64,000 nucleotides of DNA from Xenorhabdus japonica (GTDB lineage: Bacteria > Pseudomonadota > Gammaproteobacteria > Enterobacterales > Enterobacteriaceae). Positions 24,028-33,430 of the stretch are shown here, piece by piece; within the stretch, counting starts at the first letter, position 1, and each line of letters opens with the position of its first letter. The stretch is from assembly GCF_900115195.1 (NCBI RefSeq), contig NZ_FOVO01000015.1:16907-80906 (forward strand), read 5' to 3'. The notes beneath the pieces were generated by a model. It did not search any database, was not told the origin of the DNA, and saw only the letters and a list, made by a program, of their open reading frames with translations. The translations under genes were made by a program, and so were the position numbers.

Positions 24028-24657
24028 TTATTTCTTCAATAATACGTATGAAATAATAACATCAATCTTCTCAGGTTTTTCCAACCATTTATTGAAGACT
24101 TTACCTAGCCCATCTTTTTTATAGCTGGCATCACAGCTTGCAGATGTTCCTGATGGGCCTAAGCCATATGATGTTGTGCCATCTTCAGGTTTAACCTGGC
24201 ATTTATGCGACACAGTAAAATCCTGATATAACCATTTAGGTTCTATTGTACTGAACTCAATGACAACGCCCGGTTTTTTATTAGACAGATACTTTTCTGT
24301 TACGTAATTAAAACTAGGTGCAATACCACAAAATGCATTTTCCTCTGTAACACAAGGAACCTCCCGGTATTTATTGGTATCAAAGTCCTTATATTCCTTC
24401 ATCTGCATTGTTCGATACCAATACATTGCCTCTTGTGCCTCTTTGTTAGCTTTGGCTGCTTTTTTATTTGTCAATGTCACCTTATTAGCAGTATTGACCT
24501 CAACGCTCAATGTTCCGTTCTTATACAATGACATCACTTTCGTATCTTTTAAGCCATTTTTTGTGATTAAATCTTCGATTGCTTTATCCGCTATACTAAA
24601 ATGGCTAACCACCAGCAAAACAGGGAGCAGAAAGAAGTGGCTTTTATTCAATTTCAT
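24028..24657 (-). CDS. secreted protein of unknown function
   Basis: A 209-residue protein with a clear Sec signal peptide (HFFLLPVLLVVSHFSIA-D). I do not recognise the mature part. It has a Lys/Ala-rich helical stretch (NKKAAKANKEAQEAMYWYR), then a beta-rich half with four cysteines (VPCVTEENAFCG, HKCQ, SASCD), which could form two disulfides in the periplasm or outside the cell. It is preceded by about 400 AT-rich bases and is not in an operon. It may be a lineage-specific exported factor; no function is claimed. Confidence 0.7.
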   Translation of the reverse strand: MKLNKSHFFLLPVLLVVSHFSIADKAIEDLITKNGLKDTKVMSLYKNGTLSVEVNTANKVTLTNKKAAKANKEAQEAMYWYRTMQMKEYKDFDTNKYREVPCVTEENAFCGIAPSFNYVTEKYLSNKKPGVVIEFSTIEPKWLYQDFTVSHKCQVKPEDGTTSYGLGPSGTSASCDASYKKDGLGKVFNKWLEKPEKIDVIISYVLLKK

Positions 24658-24974
24658 ATAAACCCCTTAAATTAAAAAATAGAATATCCTTGACGTAAAA
24701 CATCTAACAAATAGAATTAGAATTATGATCTGATTGCATGTTTAAATTTATTTCATTGATATAACTCAACAATAAAATCTAATTCAATCATTATGAGAAA
24801 ACAAAGAAAAATTAAGTTATAGGAAATTAAAATAAATCAGGCAGATGAAAAAAATTACTTATAATAAAATGATATATTAAATATCAATCACAACAATCAC
24901 CAATGAATTAAATATATATCCTTATGACAGTTAAATAATTATTATAATTTAATTAATGTAACCATTTCATATTT

Positions 24975-25028
24975 TAAAAAACCGCCAATATCAGAAATAT
25001 ATTGTATTATTTTTCTTTCATTGACGGC
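24975..25028 (-). terminator. asd terminator
   Basis: On the minus strand GCCGTCAAT pairs with ATTGGCGGT (two G-U pairs) around a loop of about 30 bases, followed by TTTTTTAAAA. It sits 35 bases after the asd stop. The rest of the 24658-25063 gap is very AT-rich, with no gene seen. Confidence 0.7.
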
Positions 25029-25063
25029 TTATTTCTGCATATTAAATCACAGAACAACTGACC

Positions 25064-26182
25064 TTAAAGCAAAATACGCAACATACGGCGCAGAGGCTCT
25101 GCGGCTCCCCATAGAAGCTGATCACCCACGGTAAAAGCGGATAGGTATTCCGGCCCCATATTCAGTTTACGCAAACGACCCACCGGCGTATTCAATGTGC
25201 CAGTCACCGCAGCGGGTGTTAACTCACGCATCGTCAATTCACGATCATTCGGAATAACGCGAACCCAATCATTATGGGAAGCCAACAACATTTCAATTTC
25301 ATGAATCGGAATGTCTTTTTTCAATTTCAGAGTAAAAGCCTGACTATGGCAGCGCAATGCCCCAATACGGACACACAAGCCATCAATCGGGATCACATTA
25401 TTGCCCGTATTCAATATTTTGTTGGTTTCTGCCTGACCTTTCCACTCTTCGCGGCTCTGCCCATTTTCCAGTTGCTTATCAATCCACGGGATCAGGCTTC
25501 CCGCCAAAGGTACGCCAAATTGATCTGTCGGCAATGCACCGCTGCGGGTAAAATCCGTGACACGTTTTTCAATATCCAAGATCGCAGAAGCCAGATCTTG
25601 CAACTCACCTGCAACTTGATTATGCAGCATTCCCATTTGCACCAGCAGTTCACGCATATGGCGAGCACCACCACCAGAAGCTGCCTGATAGGTCGATACC
25701 GATGCCCATTCAATCAAATCATTGGCAAACAACCCGCCCAACGACATCAACATCAAACTAACAGTGCAGTTACCACCAACAAAAGTTTTGATACCTTTAT
25801 TCAGGCTATTCTGAATATGCTGATGGTTAACAGGATCAAGAATAATAACGGCATCATCATTCATGCGCAGGGTAGAAGCAGCATCAATCCAATATCCCTG
25901 CCAGCCTGTTGCCTTCAATTTGGGATAAATTTCATTAGTATAATCCCCACCCTGACAGCTAATGATAATATCCAGTGCATTCAGTGCCTCGATATCAAAA
26001 GCATCTTGTAATACACCTGATTTTCCTACGCTATTTATTGCAAACTGCGGGGCAGGAAGCCCATGCTGGGAAGTTGTGAAAAAAACCGGATTGATCTCAT
26101 CAAAATCCCGCTCTTCCAACATCCGCTGCATCAATACTGAGCCGACCATACCACGCCAGCCGATAAAACCTACATTTTTCAT
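25064..26182 (-). CDS. asd: aspartate-semialdehyde dehydrogenase
   Basis: A 372-residue NADPH enzyme making L-aspartate 4-semialdehyde in the lysine, methionine and threonine pathway and for diaminopimelate. The N-terminal Rossmann motif [17 protein letters not shown], the active-site [11 protein letters not shown] with the catalytic cysteine, and RHMRELL are the gammaproteobacterial type. ATG at 26182 gives the family start MKNVGFIGW; a longer frame to 26338 adds 52 residues absent from the family. The accessory island begins just upstream. Confidence 0.96.
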   Translation of the reverse strand: MKNVGFIGWRGMVGSVLMQRMLEERDFDEINPVFFTTSQHGLPAPQFAINSVGKSGVLQDAFDIEALNALDIIISCQGGDYTNEIYPKLKATGWQGYWIDAASTLRMNDDAVIILDPVNHQHIQNSLNKGIKTFVGGNCTVSLMLMSLGGLFANDLIEWASVSTYQAASGGGARHMRELLVQMGMLHNQVAGELQDLASAILDIEKRVTDFTRSGALPTDQFGVPLAGSLIPWIDKQLENGQSREEWKGQAETNKILNTGNNVIPIDGLCVRIGALRCHSQAFTLKLKKDIPIHEIEMLLASHNDWVRVIPNDRELTMRELTPAAVTGTLNTPVGRLRKLNMGPEYLSAFTVGDQLLWGAAEPLRRMLRILL

Positions 26183-26294
26183 CATGGATACCCTGTCTTG
26201 AGATAAATTAATCAGACACACTGACCCCATTAAAGCTGACAAAATATAGAGAAAGGTGCAAGCATATTTATGAACTATAGCAGGGGGGTGAAGT

Positions 26295-26341
26295 CCAATG
26301 GAACGAAAACGTACGCTAAGGTAATTAATTAACTCCATTGG
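26295..26341. repeat. inverted repeat at the left edge of the accessory island
   Basis: CCAATGGA (26295-26302) and TCCATTGG (26334-26341) are perfect inverted copies 31 bases apart, 15 bases from the gajB stop. It could be a weak terminator for gajB, a regulatory site for asd, or a scar of insertion. Confidence 0.4.
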
Positions 26342-26356
26342 ATGCTTTCAAAGTAC

Positions 26357-28246
26357 TTACTCTATTTCACTAATGAAACGGGACTTCTGCTGAAACCTAA
26401 GATTGCCCCAAGGCATCATTCTCTGCTTAGGATAAGACACATACAGCCAACGCTTGGCTCTCGTCACCGCCACAAAAGCGTTATTGCGTTCCTCGTTGAG
26501 CTCTTTGGCCGTCCTGGCCCTGTAATCAGGAAAAACCCCTTCGCACATGCCTATCAAAAATACAATATCCTTTTCCAAACCCTTCATCGTATGCACAGTA
26601 CTTAGAGTTAGTCCTTCATCTATACTACTTTCAGAAAGTTGCCCTAATGCCAATGCATTTCTAAATGCCACCAATGAATCACTTAAGCCCTTACGCTTAA
26701 ATCGGGTCCACGTACCACTAAACTCTTTAAGCTCTTCGATACTCAGCTTAACGTCTTCTATTTTATCGTCCGAAATACCGTTGTGATTTTCAACCAACGA
26801 TGTGAGAAGACCATTAAACTCCTTTATTAACTTGGGAATTTTAGGGTTTTCAACATCTAAGTTATCGATAGTAAAAAGAAGTTTTTCGAATATCGTAGTG
26901 TACTCATCAACTGCTGATGAAATTTGAGCTGCCATTTCCCGCAATACATTAGTTGTCCAGTTGGCTGGCTCAGAGATTCTCAGTACTTGACACAACTTCT
27001 TCCCATCCACCCAATCTTTAGAATTCAACTTCACCCTAATAGCATAGTCCAAGACCTTTCCGAATCTAGTTGAGGGCTCAAGTTGCCTCTCACCTTTTCT
27101 CAAAGAGTAAGGTATCGAATTATCTTCAAGACATTTTTCAAGCTTGCCAAAAACAAATCGATTACGGCCAATCACGACCATATTACCCAGTGAAATCTCG
27201 CCTTCAATCTCATCGTGAACTTTCAAATCCAAAAGCTTCTTTATAGTGGCAACAACCGCCGTAGCTTCATCCTCTTCAGAATCAAACTCTGAAATGCTAA
27301 CGCCACCCTCTAAGGCATAATCAATTTCTGCTTGTGATCTTGGCCGCAACTTGTTTGCCGTACGAATAACCGCCTTAGTGCTGCGATAGTTTTCCTTCAG
27401 CTCAAACTGTTGAGGCGTAAAATCATTAATAAAACTTGAACAGAGGTAGTCTTTTGATGATCCATTAAACCCATAAATCATTTGATTAGGGTCTCCTACC
27501 ATCAGAACACTTTTTATCACATCACCGCAAAGCACCTTGATAAACTCATACTGTGCTTTATTAAGGTCTTGGGCTTCATCAACACAAACATGCTTATACT
27601 GTGAGCGGTATATTTTTGCGATCCAGTCATGTGTAAGTAGTATTCGATGCGCATACACTAAAATATCGTCATAATCGATACCGCCACTATTGAGTAATGC
27701 AGTCTGATAGTCCTGATATATTTTCCAGATATTGTTATTTGGGTATAGCTCAGTGACTTCGAGCTCTGTAAGCAACTCCCTTTTTATTTTCGAGAATATA
27801 TCCATATAGGATTGCAGATTTCTTTCCCTGCTTTTTAATTCCTTTGAATCGGTAATAGCGAGATAGTCATCTATATCAATGCCATCTTCACGCAAAGACT
27901 GCATAAAGACTTCCATGCGGTCTTTATCTCTATCATATATATGCAACTCCGATGGCAAACCAACGGTATGGCCATATTTCTCCAAAATACGCTGCGCAAC
28001 CGAATGAATAGTGGCGATCCAGGTCCTTTCTACCTGATCGAAGTCAGTTAAACGCGCACTCATCTCCTCTGCTGCTTTATTCGTGAAGGTAAGGGCGATA
28101 ACACCGTCTTTTTTTGTTTTCCCCAAAATATGTCGAACACGCTCTGTTAACACTCGCGTCTTACCTGAACCAGCTGATGCAAGTACTTGAATGGCTGTAT
28201 CCATAGGAGCTTCAACGATCTGGCGCTGAGCATTCGATAGATTCAT
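26357..28246 (-). CDS. gajB: UvrD-like helicase GajB of a Gabija anti-phage system
   Basis: A 629-residue superfamily 1 helicase-like protein. It has Walker A VLASAGSGKTRVLTERV, motif Ia ALTFTNKAAEEM, motif II CVDEAQDLNKAQYEF, motif III GDPNQMIYGF, motif IV YRSTKAVIRTANKL, and motifs V/VI STVHTMKGLEKDIVFLIG and FVAVTRAKRWLYV. ATG at 28246 is chosen because AGGAG lies 6 bases upstream. It starts one base after gajA ends, and the pairing with an OLD-TOPRIM protein defines Gabija. In studied Gabija systems GajB acts with GajA in one large complex that restricts phage. The protein is longer than the roughly 500-residue GajB first described, so it may be a divergent branch. Confidence 0.83.
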   Translation of the reverse strand: MNLSNAQRQIVEAPMDTAIQVLASAGSGKTRVLTERVRHILGKTKKDGVIALTFTNKAAEEMSARLTDFDQVERTWIATIHSVAQRILEKYGHTVGLPSELHIYDRDKDRMEVFMQSLREDGIDIDDYLAITDSKELKSRERNLQSYMDIFSKIKRELLTELEVTELYPNNNIWKIYQDYQTALLNSGGIDYDDILVYAHRILLTHDWIAKIYRSQYKHVCVDEAQDLNKAQYEFIKVLCGDVIKSVLMVGDPNQMIYGFNGSSKDYLCSSFINDFTPQQFELKENYRSTKAVIRTANKLRPRSQAEIDYALEGGVSISEFDSEEDEATAVVATIKKLLDLKVHDEIEGEISLGNMVVIGRNRFVFGKLEKCLEDNSIPYSLRKGERQLEPSTRFGKVLDYAIRVKLNSKDWVDGKKLCQVLRISEPANWTTNVLREMAAQISSAVDEYTTIFEKLLFTIDNLDVENPKIPKLIKEFNGLLTSLVENHNGISDDKIEDVKLSIEELKEFSGTWTRFKRKGLSDSLVAFRNALALGQLSESSIDEGLTLSTVHTMKGLEKDIVFLIGMCEGVFPDYRARTAKELNEERNNAFVAVTRAKRWLYVSYPKQRMMPWGNLRFQQKSRFISEIE

Positions 28247-28247
28247 A

Positions 28248-30071
28248 TCAGACTCCTGACTCAATTTGTTTGAATAGTTCAATGATCTTTTGAGGAAACC
28301 TTTCTTTCGGCAACTTAATCAGATTATCGGCAATTGCCTTTGCATAAAGTGGCTTGCTTGAATCCAGAATTTCGAGGATTGCTCGAACTCGCCCATCGTC
28401 ACCAGTGTAATCCCTCAGCACATCTTCAAAAATAAGCTGCTTACAGGTTCCACAGCTTGGCTTATCAGTTCTAATCCGTTTTAACAATGCGCCATCTTTT
28501 TTCCCAATCCACTTATCTATTGCATCGTCACCATCGATTTCCTGAATAGTTTGTTCTATCAACTCATTAAAGCTTTGGCTTAACAGATAGCCTTCGAAAT
28601 CAGTCCCTTCAAGTATGGTGATATTAGGAGCTTTCTCGATATCAGTAGCCCCAAACACTTTTTCATAATTCTTCTTGAGCTCTTTAACCGTTTTTTCTTC
28701 ACCATCACTAAATATGAACACTGGTATGTTGAGATCTTTCGCTAAAATAAGAAACGGACGATACTTCGCTCCTGAACCATTGACACCTACGAAATTTATT
28801 CCGAGCGAAAAGGGGTGCTTTCCAGTATAGGACTCAAACAATTCTGGCAGGGCTTGCTCTTCCGTCTCCCCTTCCGATAAGACTATTGCTTTTGAAAACA
28901 ATAGCTCACCACGAGAGTGAACCACCTCTCTTTTCAATTTTCTTAGATCATCGTCTTCAAACTCATCTCTTAGCTGATATACCTGAACCGAATTCTCCGG
29001 CTTGCTTAGGGACTTAATTTCATGCAGCTCTGCCAAGCCGGCAATATAAGGCGAGTGAGTACTAATAATCACTTGCCCAGGCACATCAATGAGTTGCCTA
29101 TATAGTGTCCTCTGCGCATTCGGGTGCAGGTGTGCTTCTGGTTCCTCGGCGGCCAAAATTGGGAAAAACGGCTCAGCTTCCTCTTCGTGATTCTTGGCCA
29201 AAAGTTCGGTAAAGGCTTTTACGGTCAACATGGATGCCCAACTACGCGTACCCATACCGTGATATTCCATTGAGAATGAGCTTTTATCAGATTCACCGAA
29301 ATTCACACTAAACCGCTTTGATAGGTCACGAATCTTCTTCGGAAACGGGGTAAGCTCTGTTTGGCCAGATCCTTCAAATGATTGATTTAAATTGTCCAGG
29401 TGGGTCTTCAATCGCTTGAGTGGTTCGCTCTTCTCGATAGCCTCCTTATTGACTTCGGCCACCATCCGCTCCAGTTCAGCAACGTCTTTATCGTCGTACT
29501 CAACACTTGATAGCACGCGCCCCACAAATGAAGACTTCTCTTTCAATTCATTATGTATATCTCTTTGCGCATCAATCGGAATAAAAGGCACAGACTCCAA
29601 TCGCTTACCCAATCTGTTCTTATTGTTAATCCGAACATCTTGCCAGCCAATACGTTCTGGCCACGCATCCAAATGAAACCGATCAACAATGTAGCCGCCC
29701 TTCACTCGATCTGGTTTGGCAACGGTCCGTATAGCTACAAACTGACTCCCATCAGGCTCTGACTGAATTTTATCGCCAAATACCTGCTGCCAATCCTCTG
29801 AAAATTCTTTCGCTCTAGCACCATCGTCAACCGCTATAAACCGAAGATCGACTGTGATAGCTTCTTGGCGTTTTTCATCTTCGCCTATATGAAAATCTTC
29901 ATCAGATAAGTAACGCGAGTAGTCACCTATTGCTAACTGCAACGCCTTAATTACTGACGTTTTTCCTGCATTGTTTTGCCCTAGTAAAACGGTTACTCTT
30001 GGAAGAGTTATCTCAATATTTGATATTCCTCTAAATCCGGAAATACGAACTGTATCTATCTGAATATTCAT
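28248..30071 (-). CDS. gajA: OLD-family ATPase/TOPRIM nuclease GajA of a Gabija anti-phage system
   Basis: A 607-residue protein. An ABC/SMC-type ATPase domain has Walker A GQNNAGKTSV (31-40), a signature-like region near 273-282, Walker B FPILAAEEPEAHLHP (303-317) and ISTHSPYIAGL. A TOPRIM domain has LSEGETEEQALPELF (398-412) and FSDGEEKT (454-461). This is the class 2 OLD layout found next to a UvrD-like helicase, that is, Gabija. In the characterised system GajA is a DNA nickase held off by nucleotides and released when phage depletes them. It lies 4 bases after the resolvase stop, so all three genes probably share a transcript. Two cysteines (CGTCK, 540-544) are of unknown role. Confidence 0.85.
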   Translation of the reverse strand: MNIQIDTVRISGFRGISNIEITLPRVTVLLGQNNAGKTSVIKALQLAIGDYSRYLSDEDFHIGEDEKRQEAITVDLRFIAVDDGARAKEFSEDWQQVFGDKIQSEPDGSQFVAIRTVAKPDRVKGGYIVDRFHLDAWPERIGWQDVRINNKNRLGKRLESVPFIPIDAQRDIHNELKEKSSFVGRVLSSVEYDDKDVAELERMVAEVNKEAIEKSEPLKRLKTHLDNLNQSFEGSGQTELTPFPKKIRDLSKRFSVNFGESDKSSFSMEYHGMGTRSWASMLTVKAFTELLAKNHEEEAEPFFPILAAEEPEAHLHPNAQRTLYRQLIDVPGQVIISTHSPYIAGLAELHEIKSLSKPENSVQVYQLRDEFEDDDLRKLKREVVHSRGELLFSKAIVLSEGETEEQALPELFESYTGKHPFSLGINFVGVNGSGAKYRPFLILAKDLNIPVFIFSDGEEKTVKELKKNYEKVFGATDIEKAPNITILEGTDFEGYLLSQSFNELIEQTIQEIDGDDAIDKWIGKKDGALLKRIRTDKPSCGTCKQLIFEDVLRDYTGDDGRVRAILEILDSSKPLYAKAIADNLIKLPKERFPQKIIELFKQIESGV

Positions 30072-30075
30072 TATC

Positions 30076-30663
<588 letters not shown>

Positions 30664-30666
30664 TTA

Positions 30667-30780
30667 TGTCTAATAAGTAGTTATTAAGCGATTTAATAGA
30701 CAGTTTATGCTGCTCACTTTATGATGTCCACCAAGTTATAAATTAATAGACACTAAGAATGTCTCGCATTTTAAACAGCT
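30667..30780. other. res recombination site of the Tn3-family element
   Basis: Between tnpR and the tnpA remnant lie paired TGTC and GACA sequences: site I TGTCTAATAA to TTTAATAGACA (30667-30702), site II TGTCC to TTAATAGACA (30725-30752), and a poorer site III TGTCTCGCATTTTAAACA (30760-30777). Three inverted sub-sites between divergent tnpR and tnpA are the standard Tn3 res design, and the tnpR promoter lies within. Confidence 0.7.
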
Positions 30781-30794
30781 TTGCTTGGGGGATA

Positions 30795-31391
30795 CATGCC
30801 CGTCGATTTTCTAACCTTGGAACAGAAAGCCAGCTATGGGCAATTCTCTGGTGAGCCGAATGAAGTGTAGTTGTCCCGTTACTTTCATCTGAATGAAGCC
30901 GACTTGGCTTTTATCAATAATCGGCGCGGTAATCAGAACCGTTTTGGTGTTGCTTTACAGTTGGGCTGCGTTCGATTTCTGGGGATCTTCATATCCAATC
31001 TGCCACAGGTTCCAGCTAACGCTCAATGGTTTGTCGCCCGACAGCTTGGGCTTACTGATGTCGCGATATTGTCTACCTACGCGCAACGGGAGACCACTCG
31101 GAGGGAACACGCTGCCTTGATCCGGGATCAGTACTAATACCGGGAATTCACCTGGCCGTGGTCGTTCCGGTTGAGTCGTTTGCTCTACACGCGCAGTTGG
31201 ATCACTTGAAACAACAAAGCGAGGACGTGAAAGAAGAAGACGAAGCCAGATTATCCCCGCTCAGCCATAAGCATGTGAACATGTTGGGGCATTATTCGTT
31301 TACCCTTACTGAACAAGTACTAAATGGGCAACTCAGGCCGCTAAAGCAACCATCGGAGCTGGACGAATGCCCCACAGTTTTTATGGTCTCC
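30795..31391 (+). pseudogene. tnpA: Tn3-family transposase remnant (stops plus large internal deletion)
   Basis: From ATG 30795 the frame reads MPVDFLTLEQKASYGQFSGE, the start of a DUF4158-type Tn3 transposase. It is broken by TAG at about 30867-30869 and TAA near 31135. Reading through both continues the family sequence (SRYFHLNEADLAFINNR; YREFTWPWSFRLSRLLYTRS). Near 31200 the frame changes, and the last recognisable piece (ARLSPLSHKHVNMLGHYSF, then TLTEQVLNGQLRPLK) is the family C-terminus. Roughly 800 residues in between, including the DDE catalytic core, are missing. The element can no longer transpose by itself. Confidence 0.8.
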
Positions 31392-31456
31392 TAGCACTAG
31401 CATTTCTGCATGGACGTGACTGCCATTTTTAAAAGAAAGGGGTTTGGAAAAACCAG

Positions 31457-31681
31457 ACTAAAACCTACGACATGTGGGGCAAAAAATTCTGCATTGTTAT
31501 GTCAGGTAACCCTTATACCGAATCCGGCAAATTGTTCAAAATTCCCGATATATTGGCAAACCGTGCCGATATTTATAACCTCGGTGAAGCACTGGGGGGT
31601 GATAATGCCGGTGTGGGTGATCGCGTGGTTGCTCAGTTGGCTGATTTGGTTGAAAGTGTTCAGACATTGAAGAACAGATAG
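31457..31681 (+). pseudogene. fragment of a large AAA+ 'DNA repair ATPase'-like gene
   Basis: The frame TKTYDMWGKKFCIVMSG, then NPYTESGKLFKIPDILANRA and DIYNLGEALGG, resembles an internal segment of very large bacterial AAA+ proteins annotated as DNA-repair ATPases. Only about 70 residues remain, with no start signal, and the following residues look unrelated. It is probably a scar of the gene or element that stood here before the Tn3 insertion. The family match is from memory. Confidence 0.45.
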
Positions 31682-31716
31682 TTACAGGTTTTTTGTAATA
31701 TCATTTGATTCAGGTC

Positions 31717-31744
31717 AGAAGGATGATCCGAACATCATCCTTCT
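31717..31744. terminator. hairpin after the amidase gene
   Basis: AGAAGGATGA and TCATCCTTCT form a 10-base perfect stem with an 8-base loop, 22 bases past the amidase stop. There is no clear U tract on either strand. Confidence 0.5.
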
Positions 31745-31766
31745 GTTCCTGTCCTGCTAAAGATAA

Positions 31767-33230
31767 TTATCCGACCTGCGATGTACAAGCGATACTTGTT
31801 ACCAATGGTCGACGGTCTTTCCAAGCCATCTCTTGCTCTAGTTGAGCGGATACCTGGAGTACAGTAGCCTCGTCGCCATAACGACCGACAAGTTGTACAC
31901 CGATGGGAATACCATCATCGCTCCAGCCAAGCGGCAGTGAAATCGCTGGCTGACCAGTAATGTTGAAAGGAAAGGCGAATACTGAATCTGTCCATTTGTC
32001 GTTGTAACGTTCAATGTCAGTCTCCGACATATCATAGTAGCCACTGGGACGCGGTAATTGTGTCAACGTAGGCGTAATGAAAATATCGTAAGGTAAAAGG
32101 TCATTGGTTAGCTCTCGTCCGAGCAAGCGGATCTGCTCTATGTCTTTGGAATGTGTTGTACCACTGATCGAACGGCCACGTTCGATAATTGCCCAAGTAA
32201 TTGGCTCGACATCATCCGGTGTCACTGGCCGTCCAACGATGCTAGATAGGTCATTTAAACTTGACGCTGCCTGCACGAAAATCATGTCTGTATAAGCCTT
32301 CCAGGCAACAGTAGTGTCAAACACCATGTCGTGCTCTTCCACTATGTGTCCAAGTCCTTCCAGCGTACGTACCGTTGCCAGCACAGCCTTTTTCACCTGA
32401 GCATCAATTGGGGTGCCATTGGAGGGAGTAACGGTGAATCCGACACGTAATTTTCTAGGCTCCTGAGCCAACAGTTCCAACCAAGATAAATCCGGGGTTG
32501 GAGGTGTATAGGGATCGCCCGGAAGTGCGCCGGCCACGGCGTCCAGATAAGCGGCAGTGTCTCTTACAGTGCGTGAACAACAGAGAAAACAAGCACCGCC
32601 ATACCAATAATCACCGACAGGCGCTAGCGTCACACGCCCCCGCGATGGTTTTAGCCCCACGATGCCGCAGCAAGACGCAGGAATACGGATAGATCCAGCA
32701 CCATCACTGGCTTCACCGATGGGTACAATGCGTGCAGCCACTGCCGCTGCTGTGCCACCACTTGAACCTCCGGCACTAATCCCTTCTTTCCAGGGGTTTT
32801 TCGTGATGCCATAGAGCTTCGGCTCAGTGCTGATCGACCAGCCATTCTCTGGCGAATTTGACTTCCCAACCAATATCAATCCCGCACGTTTAATACGTTT
32901 TGTCGTCTCTGAGTCAACCGGCGCAATCATATCTTTCAGATAACGGGAGCTATTGGTGAGAGGCGCACCTTTCCATAGAGAGATAAGTTCTTTAAGCAAA
33001 AACGGTACGCCAGCAAAGGGGGCATTATGATCAACAGAAGCCGCTGCCTCTCGACCAATATCATAGAGTTTGTGAACTACAGCGTTAAGTTCAGGATTAA
33101 GCCGTTCAATACATGTAATAGCCGCTTCTACCAATTCCAAAGGGGTCACCTCACCCTGATGCACTAGTTTAGCTAAACCCAGCGCATCTGACTCGGTATA
33201 GGTGGTTATGAGACTCTCAGTTACAGCCAT
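31767..33230 (-). CDS. amidase signature family hydrolase
   Basis: A 487-residue amidase of the Ser-cisSer-Lys class. The triad appears complete: Lys80 (PFLLKEL), Ser156 ([14 protein letters not shown]) and Ser180 ([11 protein letters not shown]). The C-terminal [20 protein letters not shown] is typical of 6-aminohexanoate-cyclic-dimer-hydrolase-like and related enzymes. It hydrolyses a C-N bond, but the substrate cannot be read from sequence. There is no signal peptide, so it is cytoplasmic. A 200-base gap separates it from the monooxygenase gene upstream on the same strand; the two could act in one pathway. It is not a GatA, since no gatB or gatC lies nearby and the local motifs differ. Confidence 0.88.
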   Translation of the reverse strand: MAVTESLITTYTESDALGLAKLVHQGEVTPLELVEAAITCIERLNPELNAVVHKLYDIGREAAASVDHNAPFAGVPFLLKELISLWKGAPLTNSSRYLKDMIAPVDSETTKRIKRAGLILVGKSNSPENGWSISTEPKLYGITKNPWKEGISAGGSSGGTAAAVAARIVPIGEASDGAGSIRIPASCCGIVGLKPSRGRVTLAPVGDYWYGGACFLCCSRTVRDTAAYLDAVAGALPGDPYTPPTPDLSWLELLAQEPRKLRVGFTVTPSNGTPIDAQVKKAVLATVRTLEGLGHIVEEHDMVFDTTVAWKAYTDMIFVQAASSLNDLSSIVGRPVTPDDVEPITWAIIERGRSISGTTHSKDIEQIRLLGRELTNDLLPYDIFITPTLTQLPRPSGYYDMSETDIERYNDKWTDSVFAFPFNITGQPAISLPLGWSDDGIPIGVQLVGRYGDEATVLQVSAQLEQEMAWKDRRPLVTSIACTSQVG

Positions 33231-33430
33231 ATTATCTTCTCCTATCGAATAGTTACGAGCTTGCTTAAGACATATACAAATTCACTGATTTCACACATTC
33301 CTCCTGTCGGTTTATTCCTCAGAAGTTATGCATAATCTTTAGATAAAGACTTTTTCAGCAAATCGAGTCTATAACTATATTTCTGGCTGCCAATTGAACT
33401 AAGTAGAATATTCATATGGAAATTAAATAA

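Noticed and set aside
25064..26338. 424-residue form of Asd with a 52-residue N-terminal extension
   Set aside because: The family starts at MKNVGFIGW (26182) and the extension does not resemble any targeting signal used by this enzyme.
31410..31670. Open frame MDVTAIFKRKG as a phage-like gene
   Set aside because: It is an out-of-frame overlap of the ATPase fragment, with no conserved features.
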